Positions 24,164-32,498 of a stretch of 35,412 bases of DNA are shown piece by piece. Within the stretch, counting starts at the first letter, position 1; every line of letters begins with the position of its first letter. The stretch covers positions 1 to 35,412 of the forward strand of contig CANGCD010000004.1 of assembly GCA_947452215.1 (NCBI GenBank), read 5' to 3'. This DNA is from Cytophagaceae bacterium. Lineage in GTDB: Bacteria; Bacteroidota; Bacteroidia; Cytophagales; Spirosomataceae. Made by a program: the position numbers and the translations under genes. A model generated the notes under the pieces. The model searched no databases and had not been told where the DNA came from. It worked only from the letters and a program-made list of their open reading frames with translations.

Positions 24164-25183
24164 TTATGCCAATTGCGCTGCCGAAATTGGTTTTAATTTA
24201 CTTAGTTGTTGCCAAGCGATGTCCAACGGAATTTCGGCCGACGAACCATCTGGATTATGGTAAATCATCGCGCGACCTTTTTCGTATGAACCCGAATAGG
24301 GCATGTGGTTTTTAAAGTTTTTAAATGTGCCTAGCAAGATTAAGCCTGGGATTTCGAAGGCATTGGCGATGTGTGCGGGACCTGAATCTATTCCCAAGAA
24401 AAAATCCGCCTCAGCGATAATGTTGGCCATTTCTGTAATGCTCGTTTTGCCAACGTAGGAAATTAATTTAGGATGCTTCAAATCTAATCCATCCGAAACG
24501 CCCACTTCCACCACCGTGATATCATAGGTTTCAATGCTACGCTTAATTAATTCAATCCAATCTTCATCTCGCCATTCGCGATCAGCACCATTCGATTTCC
24601 GATGAATAACCCAATATTTTTTAGGCAGGTCAAACGTTTTTTGTTCGCCTAAATACAATTTTGGTTGTTTAGATTCGTGATAGGGAATACCGCATAAGTC
24701 GTAAATTCCCTTGAGTAGATTACCTCTTTCATAGTAATTCGACTTATTTAATCCCACTTTTTCTGCTTGGCTATTGAATAAAGATTGCTTGAAATAAGGA
24801 TCAAAGCGTAATTCATTCATGTGTAAATTATAGAAATGCGAAAAGGGTGAATTTTTGCTAAGCCAAATACTCGTTAAAACAGAAGGTTCAGAAATAATCC
24901 GGTCAATATGGGGGTGATTTTCCAAAAGCCCTCGATACAAGTCCTTTACAATCCACACGATGCGCGCGTTTGCATGTTTTTTTCGTAATTCTTCGATAAT
25001 GGGTTCTGCAGCGACAATGTCTCCTAAATGTTCCGCGAGTAAAATACCAACCACAGGTGATGAAATGCGTTCTATGCGTATGCTGATGTAGAGTTGGATA
25101 TAGGAGATACAGGCCGAAAACAAATAGCTTAGTTTTCGGAATTTGTATTCCCATAAGGACCGACTCACATAGATGGACGCCAT
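24164..25183 (-). CDS. Glycosyltransferase family 9 (heptosyltransferase-like)
   Basis: This 339-residue GT-B glycosyltransferase resembles ADP-heptose:LPS heptosyltransferases. After an unusual N-terminal extension (about 1-43, with hydrophobic SYLFSACISYIQLYISI that may touch the membrane), the family N-domain begins with VGILLAEHLGDIVAAEPII. A typical VWIVKDLYRG segment follows. The donor-binding domain ends in FLGIDSGPAHIANAFEIPG near 270-288 and LILLGTF. It likely adds a sugar to an envelope glycolipid or polysaccharide. It sits between the adaptor (7 bases) and the RND permease (13 bases), an odd place for a sugar transferase. The exact donor and acceptor cannot be read from sequence. 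Confidence 0.87.
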   Translation of the reverse strand: MASIYVSRSLWEYKFRKLSYLFSACISYIQLYISIRIERISSPVVGILLAEHLGDIVAAEPIIEELRKKHANARIVWIVKDLYRGLLENHPHIDRIISEPSVLTSIWLSKNSPFSHFYNLHMNELRFDPYFKQSLFNSQAEKVGLNKSNYYERGNLLKGIYDLCGIPYHESKQPKLYLGEQKTFDLPKKYWVIHRKSNGADREWRDEDWIELIKRSIETYDITVVEVGVSDGLDLKHPKLISYVGKTSITEMANIIAEADFFLGIDSGPAHIANAFEIPGLILLGTFKNFKNHMPYSGSYEKGRAMIYHNPDGSSAEIPLDIAWQQLSKLKPISAAQLA

Positions 25184-25190
25184 AAATCCT

Positions 25191-26285
25191 TTAATCTACA
25201 ACTTCTTTGATTTCAACTTCGCCGTCTGGCTTCACTTGGATAACCCCATTTGTAATGAGCGTATCACCAATGGAAAGTCCGGATAGGATTTCAACATTTT
25301 TTTCACCGCGGTTTCCAAGTTTCACTTTAACTGGAACCGATTTTCCTTGTTTCACGATGAATACCTTATTTCCTGATGCTTCAGGAATAACGGCTTCTGT
25401 CGGAATAAGTATCGCGCTTCCTTTCGATTTCAAAATCAAGTTGACCTTCGCAAATGCACCTGGAACTAATTGATTACCCGGATTCGGTGCCAATGCTCGA
25501 ATTTGTAATGTACGTGTTAAAGGGTCGATTTTAGGATCGACAGCATAAACTTTTCCAATAAAAGTCTTGTCTTCATTTTCCGTTTGGAACTCTACGGTAC
25601 TTCCTTTGCGGATAGCTGTTGCGTATTTTGCAGGGATAGAAAACTCGATTTTTGCAGGATTGGTATTGGTCAAGGTTGCAATTCGTGTGGTAGGAGAAAT
25701 GTAACTTCCTAAACTGACATAACGGAAACCAATCGTTCCTGCGAAAGGAGCTTTTACCGTTGTCTTAATGATTTGCGCTTTCAAGTCTTCAATGTCGGCC
25801 TCAATCGTATTCACGGAGTTAACAGCAATGTCGTATTCCCGTTGCGAAATAGCTTCTTTTTGCAATAAGATTTTTTGACGTGCCTCATTGTCTTCCGCTA
25901 ATTTCTTATTGAATCCCAATTTGCGTAATCGTGCTTGCAAATCATCGTCATTGATCCGAAACAGAACCGTTCCTTTTTGAACAACATCCCCTTCTTTAAT
26001 ATTTAATAGAATGATGCGTCCTGCAATTTCGGAGCGAATCTCAACTTCCTCATTAGCCAAAATACTGCCCGTGGAATTAATCATGTCATCCAAACGCGTT
26101 GATTTTACAACCGAAACTACTACGGCCGTCTTACCACCCCCTTTGCCTCCGGGACCGCCTTTTTCTTTTTTGGCTTCTTCCTCCGGATTCTTGGATAAAG
26201 ACTGTTTGATTTTTGGAAAAAACGCAAGCCCTAAGATTAAGGCAATGGATGCGAGGGAGACGATCGTTTTAGTTACTTTATTCAT
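25191..26285 (-). CDS. RND efflux periplasmic adaptor (membrane-fusion protein)
   Basis: This adaptor links the inner-membrane RND pump to an outer-membrane channel. The N-terminal signal-anchor (IVSLASIALILGLAFFP) has no lipobox Cys. It is followed by a Gly/Lys-rich linker (GGPGGKGGGKT). The lipoyl-like half-motif EIRSEIAGRIILLNIKEGDVVQKG comes next, then a short helical hairpin, the second lipoyl half (VKAPFAGTIGFRYVSLGSYI) and the beta-barrel (VDPKIDPLTRTLQIRALA). A C-terminal membrane-proximal domain ends the protein. It is 364 residues. It is the first gene of the efflux group, and the permease is two genes on. An Lrp/AsnC gene lies 74 bases upstream. Confidence 0.93.
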   Translation of the reverse strand: MNKVTKTIVSLASIALILGLAFFPKIKQSLSKNPEEEAKKEKGGPGGKGGGKTAVVVSVVKSTRLDDMINSTGSILANEEVEIRSEIAGRIILLNIKEGDVVQKGTVLFRINDDDLQARLRKLGFNKKLAEDNEARQKILLQKEAISQREYDIAVNSVNTIEADIEDLKAQIIKTTVKAPFAGTIGFRYVSLGSYISPTTRIATLTNTNPAKIEFSIPAKYATAIRKGSTVEFQTENEDKTFIGKVYAVDPKIDPLTRTLQIRALAPNPGNQLVPGAFAKVNLILKSKGSAILIPTEAVIPEASGNKVFIVKQGKSVPVKVKLGNRGEKNVEILSGLSIGDTLITNGVIQVKPDGEVEIKEVVD

Positions 26286-26301
26286 CGTATTTTATAGTCG
26301 G

Positions 26302-26351
26302 TTTAGGATAATAGTCAAATTACATATTTTCCTACATTTAGCTGTCCTAAA
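26302..26351. promoter_or_regulatory. Inverted repeat between the Lrp/AsnC gene and the efflux genes
   Basis: TTTAGGA (26302-26308) and TCCTAAA (26345-26351) are exact reverse complements 36 bases apart in the 74-bp gap upstream of the adaptor. A minus-strand near-consensus GTAATTTG lies between them (one base short of TAnnTTTG). The pair could be a regulator-binding or looping site, but this is speculative. Confidence 0.3.
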
Positions 26352-26359
26352 TTATAGGT

Positions 26360-26842
26360 TTATTGGTTAGTTTTATTTGTTAGCCAGGGTAAAATTTGCT
26401 CATTTTGGATTTGATTCATCACAAAGTGACTCTGTGCGTTCCCGATATTTTTAATGCTTGCTAATTTGTGTAGAATGAAATTTCGGTACTCATCCATGTC
26501 GGAAACAACAATTTTCAACAAGAAATCACTATGTCCTGAAACGCAATAACATTCTTGCACTTCCACCAGCGACATGACATCAGTTTCAAATTGATTTAAA
26601 TATTCTGCGGCATGTTCCTTTAAGGAAATGTCACAAAAGACAGTTAACGATTTGCCTAATTTATTGGGATTAATCAATGCCTTGTAGCCCGTAATGACAC
26701 CTTCTTTTTCCATGCGCTTGATGCGCTCATGTACCGGCGTCGCACTCAAGCCGAGTCGGGATGCCATTTCCTTATTCGACATGAAGGCATCTTCATGCAA
26801 GAAGGCTAATATCTGCTTATCAATGTCATCAATTTTTGCCAT
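26360..26842 (-). CDS. Lrp/AsnC-family transcriptional regulator
   Basis: This small DNA-binding regulator typically responds to amino acids. The N-terminal helix-turn-helix is IDDIDKQILAFLHEDAFMSN followed by SRLGLSATPVHERIKRMEKE (about residues 4-45). It leads into the linker VITGYKALINPNKLG and the ligand-binding RAM domain (YCVSGHSDFLLKIVVSDMDE near 103-122). It is 160 residues from the ATG at 26842; the track's extra six residues start at a TTG. The ATG overlaps the end of gldH by 14 bases, so the two are coupled. It lies directly upstream of the efflux adaptor on the same strand and might control it, but that is inference. Confidence 0.92.
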   Translation of the reverse strand: MAKIDDIDKQILAFLHEDAFMSNKEMASRLGLSATPVHERIKRMEKEGVITGYKALINPNKLGKSLTVFCDISLKEHAAEYLNQFETDVMSLVEVQECYCVSGHSDFLLKIVVSDMDEYRNFILHKLASIKNIGNAQSHFVMNQIQNEQILPWLTNKTNQ

Positions 26843-27317
26843 CGCTGCTTGGTGTTTCAATGATGGATGCGCCGGCGGAAATAACTCCTTTCAACGTATC
26901 GGTCCGCATATATTGTTCTAGGCTCACTTGATGTTTCCCTAATCTAGTAAAGCGTAGGCCTTTAAAAATGGTATATTGATGACTATACATGTCGCCTAAG
27001 CCACTTCCCTTAGGTTTTCCAGTTTTCGCATCGTATAAAAATGCCTCCGCGAAGGCACGTTTGATGACTTTTCCTTCGGGATTGATGACCTTAGGTACAA
27101 AATACAAATTGTAATAAGGGTATTCGTTGGATTGACGAAATGCAACACGCACATCATACGATTTGCTGGTATCGCTGACCTGAAAATCAATGGTGATTTT
27201 ATCTTTTTGTAGCCAACCAAGCTCCGACAAGGAGACTGTCTGGTCAACCAAGGTGTCGTTTTGGCATGCAAAAGCAATCGAAGCCATCATGAAAAGGATA
27301 ATGCGCTTGATATTCAT
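26829..27317 (-). CDS. gldH: Gliding motility lipoprotein GldH
   Basis: GldH is a lipoprotein needed for gliding motility and type IX secretion in Flavobacterium. This 162-residue protein has a lipoprotein signal (MMASIAFACQND, Cys near 18). The body matches the GldH pattern: LSELGWLQKDKITIDFQVSD, SKSYDVRVAFRQSNEYPYYNLY, a GSGLGDMYSHQYTIFKG segment and a C-terminal LEQYMRTDTLKGVISAGA. The start is 3 bases after the stop of the RicT-like gene, an adjacency that I recall is conserved in Bacteroidota. Its stop overlaps the start of the regulator gene downstream. No other gld/spr genes are present. Confidence 0.9.
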   Translation of the reverse strand: MNIKRIILFMMASIAFACQNDTLVDQTVSLSELGWLQKDKITIDFQVSDTSKSYDVRVAFRQSNEYPYYNLYFVPKVINPEGKVIKRAFAEAFLYDAKTGKPKGSGLGDMYSHQYTIFKGLRFTRLGKHQVSLEQYMRTDTLKGVISAGASIIETPSSDGKN

Positions 27318-27320
27318 AGC

Positions 27321-28787
27321 TTATTGAGCGGCGGGTGCTTCAGATGAACCTCCTTCACGGGGTGGGCGTGGTTTGAATTTCTTCTTAAACTTTTTCTTAA
27401 AAGGTTTTGGTGTTGCGTTTTCACCATCAGCAACAGGTGTCGCGCCTTCCGGCTTTGGTCCTTGTTCGGGCCGAGGTTTCCGCTCCTGCTGTGGTCGAGG
27501 GCCCCGATTTCCTTCGCTTTCATTTCCTGGTGTTGCAGGTTTTGGTCCGCGATTATCAGGTCTAGGTCCGCGCGGATTATCACGCCCTTCAGGTCTTGGG
27601 CCTCTATTTTCGCGAGGGCCCCGGTTTTCAAAACGATCCCGACCACCTCGGTTATTACCCCCTTTGTTTGCGGGTTTCTTTCCACCGTATTTCTTGTCCA
27701 TACGCTCTAGATCAGAATTCAATTCTGAGAGCGTTGGCTTTTCTGCAATCGGTGCATCCGGATTTAAATCCGAAAAGGATTCTGGGATAATTCCTTGTTT
27801 ATTTAATGCGATAATTTCGGCTACGCGATCACAACTCACCGGAATCCAAATAGCCTCTTCCCCTACAATACCAAACCACATCATGCGTTTGAAGATGTCC
27901 GTTTTTTGAAGAATGGCGTCACCTTTTTTCGTTTTCAATCGGCCTTCAATCGTCGGAATGCCTTTTAATGCATCCATATACGTTTCCAGCTCGTAATTTA
28001 AACAACATTTCAAGCGGCCACATTGGCCACTCAATTTTACCGGATTCAAGGATAAATTTTGGTATCGTGCCGCGGATGTGGTCACGTTTTTGAAATCAGT
28101 TAACCAAGTTGAGCAACATAATTCGCGTCCACAAACCCCGATTCCCCCCAAGCGGCCAGCCTCTTGACGTAATGAAATTTGTTTCATCTCCACGCGCACT
28201 TTGAATTCAGTCGCTAATAGTTTAATCAATTCCCGGAAATCAACGCGGTCGTCGGATGAATAATAAAATACAGCTTTAGTTCCATCGGATTGAAATTCCA
28301 CATCCGATAGTTTCATGTTCAACTTTAAATCACCGATGATCTGACGGCCACGGTACATGGTGGGCATATCGCGTGCAATCATTTGCTCGTGTTTCTCGAG
28401 ATCTTTGTCGGTCGCAATTCGAACGATTGACTTTAAATTATCATCGTCTTTGATGCTTTTTTTCAGTAATTGCAATCGAACTAATTCGCCTTGTAATGAC
28501 ACAATACCAAGGTGTAAACCCGTGGTGGATTCGATCATCACGGCATCCCCCGTATGCAATTCGAGCTTATTTACGTTGCGAAAATACTCCTTACGGCCGC
28601 CTTTAAATTTAATTTCAACGATATGGAAACGTTGAAACTGGGGCACATCGAGGTCAGAAAGCCAATCGAAGACATTCATTTTGTTGCAGCCACCTGAGCC
28701 GCAACCTCCGTTACTTTGACAGCCAGCGACTTCGCCCGCTACTCCTTTGGATCCACAAGATCCTGTTGAACACGATTTACATGCCAT
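27321..28787 (-). CDS. RicT/PSP1-family protein with Cys-rich head and RGG/RGP-like tail
   Basis: This 488-residue protein has the PSP1 C-terminal homology core of RicT (YaaT), which in Bacillus works with RicA and RicF to direct RNase Y and binds Fe-S clusters. The core has the signature GRLGGIGVCGRELCCSTWL (about residues 211-229) and GQCGRLKCCLNYE near 255, giving several paired cysteines. The N-terminus (about 1-36) is another Cys/Gly-rich segment (CKSCSTGSCGSKG and a GGCGSGGC run). From about 365 to the end the protein becomes a low-complexity Arg/Gly/Pro/Lys tail with repeated NRGPRP units, probably disordered and RNA-binding. The start is ATG 28787, 21 bases after purD; gldH follows by 3 bases. 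RicA and RicF are not in the window. Confidence 0.9.
   Translation of the reverse strand: MACKSCSTGSCGSKGVAGEVAGCQSNGGCGSGGCNKMNVFDWLSDLDVPQFQRFHIVEIKFKGGRKEYFRNVNKLELHTGDAVMIESTTGLHLGIVSLQGELVRLQLLKKSIKDDDNLKSIVRIATDKDLEKHEQMIARDMPTMYRGRQIIGDLKLNMKLSDVEFQSDGTKAVFYYSSDDRVDFRELIKLLATEFKVRVEMKQISLRQEAGRLGGIGVCGRELCCSTWLTDFKNVTTSAARYQNLSLNPVKLSGQCGRLKCCLNYELETYMDALKGIPTIEGRLKTKKGDAILQKTDIFKRMMWFGIVGEEAIWIPVSCDRVAEIIALNKQGIIPESFSDLNPDAPIAEKPTLSELNSDLERMDKKYGGKKPANKGGNNRGGRDRFENRGPRENRGPRPEGRDNPRGPRPDNRGPKPATPGNESEGNRGPRPQQERKPRPEQGPKPEGATPVADGENATPKPFKKKFKKKFKPRPPREGGSSEAPAAQ
27450..27660 (-). repeat. Repetitive RGP/RPG-coding stretch in the RicT-like tail
   Basis: This segment encodes repeats of the type N-R-G-P-R-P/E separated by short spacers (RENRGPRPEGRDNPRGPRP). 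It is C-rich on the plus strand and creates long spurious plus-strand ORFs. It is a coding repeat, not a mobile one. Confidence 0.7.
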
Positions 28788-28808
28788 AATATATGCTTGA
28801 CTGGCAAA

Positions 28809-30095
28809 TTATCCTTTATACCTGAGGACATCTAAACCAATATCTCTTCTAAAATTTTTGCCTTCGAATTGGATAGCAAGTGCCGCCTTTTGAGACTTTT
28901 GAATTGCTTTTTCCAAGGTATTCGAAGTACCTGTTAAGGCGATCACCCGACCGCCACTCGTTAGTAGTTGGCCCGCTTCTTCACGCGTCCCAGCTTGAAA
29001 TATATGAGCCTCAGTTACGTTTTCTAAGCCTGTAATGACATCCCCTTTTCGGTAATCTTCAGGATATCCGCCGGCAACAACCATGGTTGTCACCGCATAT
29101 TGCTCTGAAATCTCTATTTTCTCTTCATGCAAAGTGCCTTTGGCAGATGCAAGGAGCAAAGATAAGAAATCCGATTCGATTCTTGGTAGCACCACTTCTG
29201 TTTCGGGATCTCCCATACGCGCATTGTATTCAATGACGTAGGGTTCTCCTTCGTGATTCATAAGACCGATGAAGATAAAACCTTGGTATTTGATTCCATC
29301 TGCCTTTAAGCCGGCTAACGTCGGTTTGATTACTCGGTTATCCACGTGCTCCATAAAGGATGTAGTCGCAAACGGAACCGGTGATACGGCTCCCATTCCC
29401 CCGGTGTTTAATCCTTCGTCATTGTCGCCGATACGCTTATAATCCTTCGCCTCAGGTAAAACGACATAGTTTTCCCCATCGGTTAATACAAATACAGATA
29501 ATTCAATCCCTCGTAAAAATTGTTCAATAACGACTTTGTCGGACGCTGCTCCAAATTTCGAATCCAATAACATTTCTCGTAAAGCGATTTTAGCTTCTTC
29601 AAGAGTTAATGCAATGATGACTCCTTTTCCTGCTGCCAGGCCATCTGCTTTCAGGACAATCGGTAACGATTGTGTATCTAAATAGGCCAAACCGTCCTCG
29701 ATGCTTTCTTTTGTAAAGGTTTGCGATGCGGCCGTCGGAACGCCGTGGCGATGCATGAAATTTTTCGAAAAATCTTTGCTCCCCTCTAATTGCGCTCCCG
29801 CTGCGCCTGGGCCTACAATGCCCACATGCTTTAAATCCTCTTGCGCTTCGATATAGTCCCGAACCCCTTTCACTAAAGGCTCTTCTGGTCCTACGACAAC
29901 TAATTCAATTTGATGTTCCCGAATCGCTTGTGCTATTCCCGCTAAATCCGCTACTCCGATGGCTAAATTTGTGCCTATGCTGGCTGTTCCTGGATTACCA
30001 GGGGCAATAAATAAACTACTTAGTTTTGGGCTTTGAGCAATCTTCCATGCAAAAGCATGTTCACGACCCCCTGACCCGATAATTAATACATTCAT
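28809..30095 (-). CDS. purD: Phosphoribosylamine-glycine ligase
   Basis: PurD (GAR synthetase) joins glycine to phosphoribosylamine with ATP, the second step of purine synthesis. The protein is an ATP-grasp enzyme of 428 residues. The N-domain is VLIIGSGGREHAFAWKIAQS, followed by VVGPEEPLVKGVRDYIE, GSKDFSKNFMHRHGVPTAAS, the ATP-grasp LKADGLAAGKGVIIAL near 148-163, DNDEGLNTGGMGAVSPVPF and IEYNARMGDPETEVVLPRI. All catalytic segments look intact. It begins 8 bases after the recQ stop and is followed by the RicT-like gene after 21 bases, in one tight minus-strand operon. No other pur genes are present. Confidence 0.97.
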   Translation of the reverse strand: MNVLIIGSGGREHAFAWKIAQSPKLSSLFIAPGNPGTASIGTNLAIGVADLAGIAQAIREHQIELVVVGPEEPLVKGVRDYIEAQEDLKHVGIVGPGAAGAQLEGSKDFSKNFMHRHGVPTAASQTFTKESIEDGLAYLDTQSLPIVLKADGLAAGKGVIIALTLEEAKIALREMLLDSKFGAASDKVVIEQFLRGIELSVFVLTDGENYVVLPEAKDYKRIGDNDEGLNTGGMGAVSPVPFATTSFMEHVDNRVIKPTLAGLKADGIKYQGFIFIGLMNHEGEPYVIEYNARMGDPETEVVLPRIESDFLSLLLASAKGTLHEEKIEISEQYAVTTMVVAGGYPEDYRKGDVITGLENVTEAHIFQAGTREEAGQLLTSGGRVIALTGTSNTLEKAIQKSQKAALAIQFEGKNFRRDIGLDVLRYKG

Positions 30096-30103
30096 CTGTT
30101 TTA

Positions 30104-32419
30104 TTAATTGGCTAATTCACTCAAAAACTTAATGCGCATTAAACGCAACTCTTCTTCACTTACATCCTCGATATTACATTCGTCTAAAGCCTGTGTAATG
30201 TTATCGGTATCTGCCGACATGAAGTAATCATAGATTTCTTCCTGCTTATCGGGTTCGATTACTTGATTAATGAAGTAATCCAAATTCAATTTTGTTCCCG
30301 AATAACAAATGGTCTCGATTTCCTCAATCAATTCGGCCATCGATAATTCTTTTTGTTCTGCAATGAGGTCTAAATCGATTTTACGGTCAACCTGTTGGAT
30401 GATGTAAATCTTAATTTTAGATTTATTAACAGTTGATTTCACCACGACTTCTTTCGCGGTTTCAATCTCATTTTCCTCTACATAACGGATAATCGCATCC
30501 AAGAATTGCTTTCCAAATTTGATTACTTTTCCCATCCCGACGCCATTGATCTGCGCCATTTCTTCCTGCGTCGTTGGGTATGTGGTTGCCATTTCTTCCA
30601 ACGATGGATCTTGGAAAATGACATATGGAGGCAAGTTTTTCTCCTTAGCGACTTTTTTACGAAGGTTTTTTAAGATTTCAAACAAGGCATCGTCATAGGC
30701 TTTTGCTCCTACAGCGGCATTTTCCTCATCGTTTTCAGCCGTGATGGCCTCTTGTTCATAATCATGGTCACGCGAGAATGTGAGCGGATAGGAATCTTTC
30801 AGAAAGGCTTCCCCTTTTTCGCTCAACTTCAATACACCATAATTCTCGACGTCTTTGGTCAATAAATCATAAATAAGCACTTGCTTAATGAATGAAATCC
30901 AAGGGGATTTTTCGTCCTCAGGATTGACTTCTTTTTTCTTTTTCCGGAGCTTTTGCTTCTTCGGTGCTTGCTCTTCGCCATCGCCATCCTCGTCTTCCTC
31001 ATCGTCTTCATCCTCATCCTCCACAATCGCCCAAGATATCTTTTTACCTATTCCAAAAACGGATAAATTTTCCTGTTCATAACTCTGTGTATATTGGTTG
31101 GTTTTCCCCTCCAAAACATCTGCGATATGCTCTGCATCGAATTTTTCGCCGGTCTGTTTGACGGCCTCCAATACCCAGGATACTTCTTGTTCTGCCTTGT
31201 ACGTTGCCGTAGGGTGCATACAATTATCGCAAAAACCACAGTTCTCAGCCATATGTTCGCCGAAATAACTAAGCAATTGCTTTCTCCGACAAACACCTAG
31301 GTTGGCATAATAGACCATTTCACTCAATAAAATCTTCGCATTTTCCTTTTCTGAAACGGCTTTGTCTTTATTGAATTTATCCAATTTTAAGATATCATCG
31401 TAGGTATAAAACAAGATACAAGTTCCATCCAAGCCATCACGGCCAGCACGTCCTGTTTCTTGGTAATAACCTTCCAAAGATTTAGGCGCATCATAATGAA
31501 TAACAAATCGAACATCTGGTTTGTCAATCCCCATACCAAAGGCAATGGTAGCGACCATCACTTCTACCTCTTCATTCAAAAAGGCTTCCTGATTTCCCAT
31601 ACGTACCTGAGGATCCAATCCTGCATGATAGGGTAAGGCTTTAATGCCATTGACGCCTAACAATTCGGAAACTTCTTCTACGCGCTTGCGACTCAAACAA
31701 TAAATAATCCCAGCTTTGCCTGAATGGCTTTTAATATAGCGAATCAGCTGTTTGTCAATATCCTTTTTCGAACGAATTTCGTAATACAAATTCTTCCGAT
31801 TAAACGACGTTTTAAAAACGGTCGCGTCTTCTAAATTTAAGGTCTTTTGTATATCCTGTTGTACCTTCGGCGTAGCCGTTGCCGTGAGGGCAATAATCGG
31901 CAATTTAGCATCGATGGTTTCGATGATATTGCGAATTTTGCGGTATTCCGGACGGAAATCATGTCCCCATTCTGAGATACAATGGGCTTCATCGATAGCC
32001 ACAAAAGATATGTTGGCTTGCTGCAAGAAATTTAAATTTTCTTGTTTATTCAGCGATTCTGGAGCAATGTAAAGTAATTTGACACTGCCATTAATGACTT
32101 CGGCTTTGACGCGATTGATTTCCGCACGGCTCAAAGAAGAGTTCAAAAATTGCGCATTGATACCAAACGCGAGCATTTGGTCAACCTGATTTTTCATCAA
32201 AGCAATCAGCGGAGAAATGACAATGGCCGTACCGGGCATGACAATCGCAGGCAACTGATAACAAAGCGACTTGCCTGCTCCTGTGGGCATTAATACGAAA
32301 CTATTATGCCCATCAATCGTATTACGAATGATCGCTTCTTGCTCACCTCTAAACTGACTAAAGCCAAAGGTTTTTTTGAGCTGTTCCTTCAATACTTCAT
32401 TTGAAATGGAAGTCGGCAT
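30104..32419 (-). CDS. recQ: ATP-dependent DNA helicase RecQ
   Basis: This superfamily-2 3'-5' helicase acts in DNA repair and recombination. Helicase motifs are FRGEQEAIIRNTIDG, the Walker A MPTGAGKSLCYQLPA near 44-58, DEAHCISEWGHDFRPEY, ALTATATPKVQ and AFGMGIDKPDVRFV with QETGRAGRDG. The RQC zinc site CRRKQLLSYFGEHMAENCGF with CDNC is near 376-400. An acidic and basic low-complexity insert (DEDEDDEEDEDGDGEE then KKQKLRKKKKE, about 466-500) interrupts the winged-helix region. The HRDC domain is at about 575-660, and the last 100 residues form an extra helical domain. At 771 residues it is longer than E. coli RecQ. The ATG is at 32419, divergent from kdsD. No strong minus-strand promoter motif is seen. 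Confidence 0.95.
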   Translation of the reverse strand: MPTSISNEVLKEQLKKTFGFSQFRGEQEAIIRNTIDGHNSFVLMPTGAGKSLCYQLPAIVMPGTAIVISPLIALMKNQVDQMLAFGINAQFLNSSLSRAEINRVKAEVINGSVKLLYIAPESLNKQENLNFLQQANISFVAIDEAHCISEWGHDFRPEYRKIRNIIETIDAKLPIIALTATATPKVQQDIQKTLNLEDATVFKTSFNRKNLYYEIRSKKDIDKQLIRYIKSHSGKAGIIYCLSRKRVEEVSELLGVNGIKALPYHAGLDPQVRMGNQEAFLNEEVEVMVATIAFGMGIDKPDVRFVIHYDAPKSLEGYYQETGRAGRDGLDGTCILFYTYDDILKLDKFNKDKAVSEKENAKILLSEMVYYANLGVCRRKQLLSYFGEHMAENCGFCDNCMHPTATYKAEQEVSWVLEAVKQTGEKFDAEHIADVLEGKTNQYTQSYEQENLSVFGIGKKISWAIVEDEDEDDEEDEDGDGEEQAPKKQKLRKKKKEVNPEDEKSPWISFIKQVLIYDLLTKDVENYGVLKLSEKGEAFLKDSYPLTFSRDHDYEQEAITAENDEENAAVGAKAYDDALFEILKNLRKKVAKEKNLPPYVIFQDPSLEEMATTYPTTQEEMAQINGVGMGKVIKFGKQFLDAIIRYVEENEIETAKEVVVKSTVNKSKIKIYIIQQVDRKIDLDLIAEQKELSMAELIEEIETICYSGTKLNLDYFINQVIEPDKQEEIYDYFMSADTDNITQALDECNIEDVSEEELRLMRIKFLSELAN

Positions 32420-32466
32420 AATTTTTATCGTGGCGTATGTGTTTCAGTAATTGCTTAAGATTTGGT

Positions 32467-32474
32467 TATCTTTG
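32467..32474 (+). promoter_or_regulatory. Candidate minus-7 element for kdsD
   Basis: TATCTTTG matches TAnnTTTG. Initiation would fall near 32481, after the track start (TTG 32451), so translation must begin downstream. No convincing minus-33 TTTG is seen at 17-19 bases. Confidence 0.5.
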
Positions 32475-32498
32475 TGGGTTCCCAAATTCTTACTAACA

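Noticed and set aside
26011-26370. 119-residue plus-strand ORF over the adaptor 5' end
   Set aside because: Antisense shadow of the adaptor with its Gly-rich linker giving a Pro run; ends in an intergenic region without signals.
27373-27909. 178-residue plus-strand ORF rich in Gly, Pro, Arg and Ser
   Set aside because: It is the antisense shadow of the RicT-like tail; the repetitive C-rich coding lacks stops on the other strand. It matches no family.
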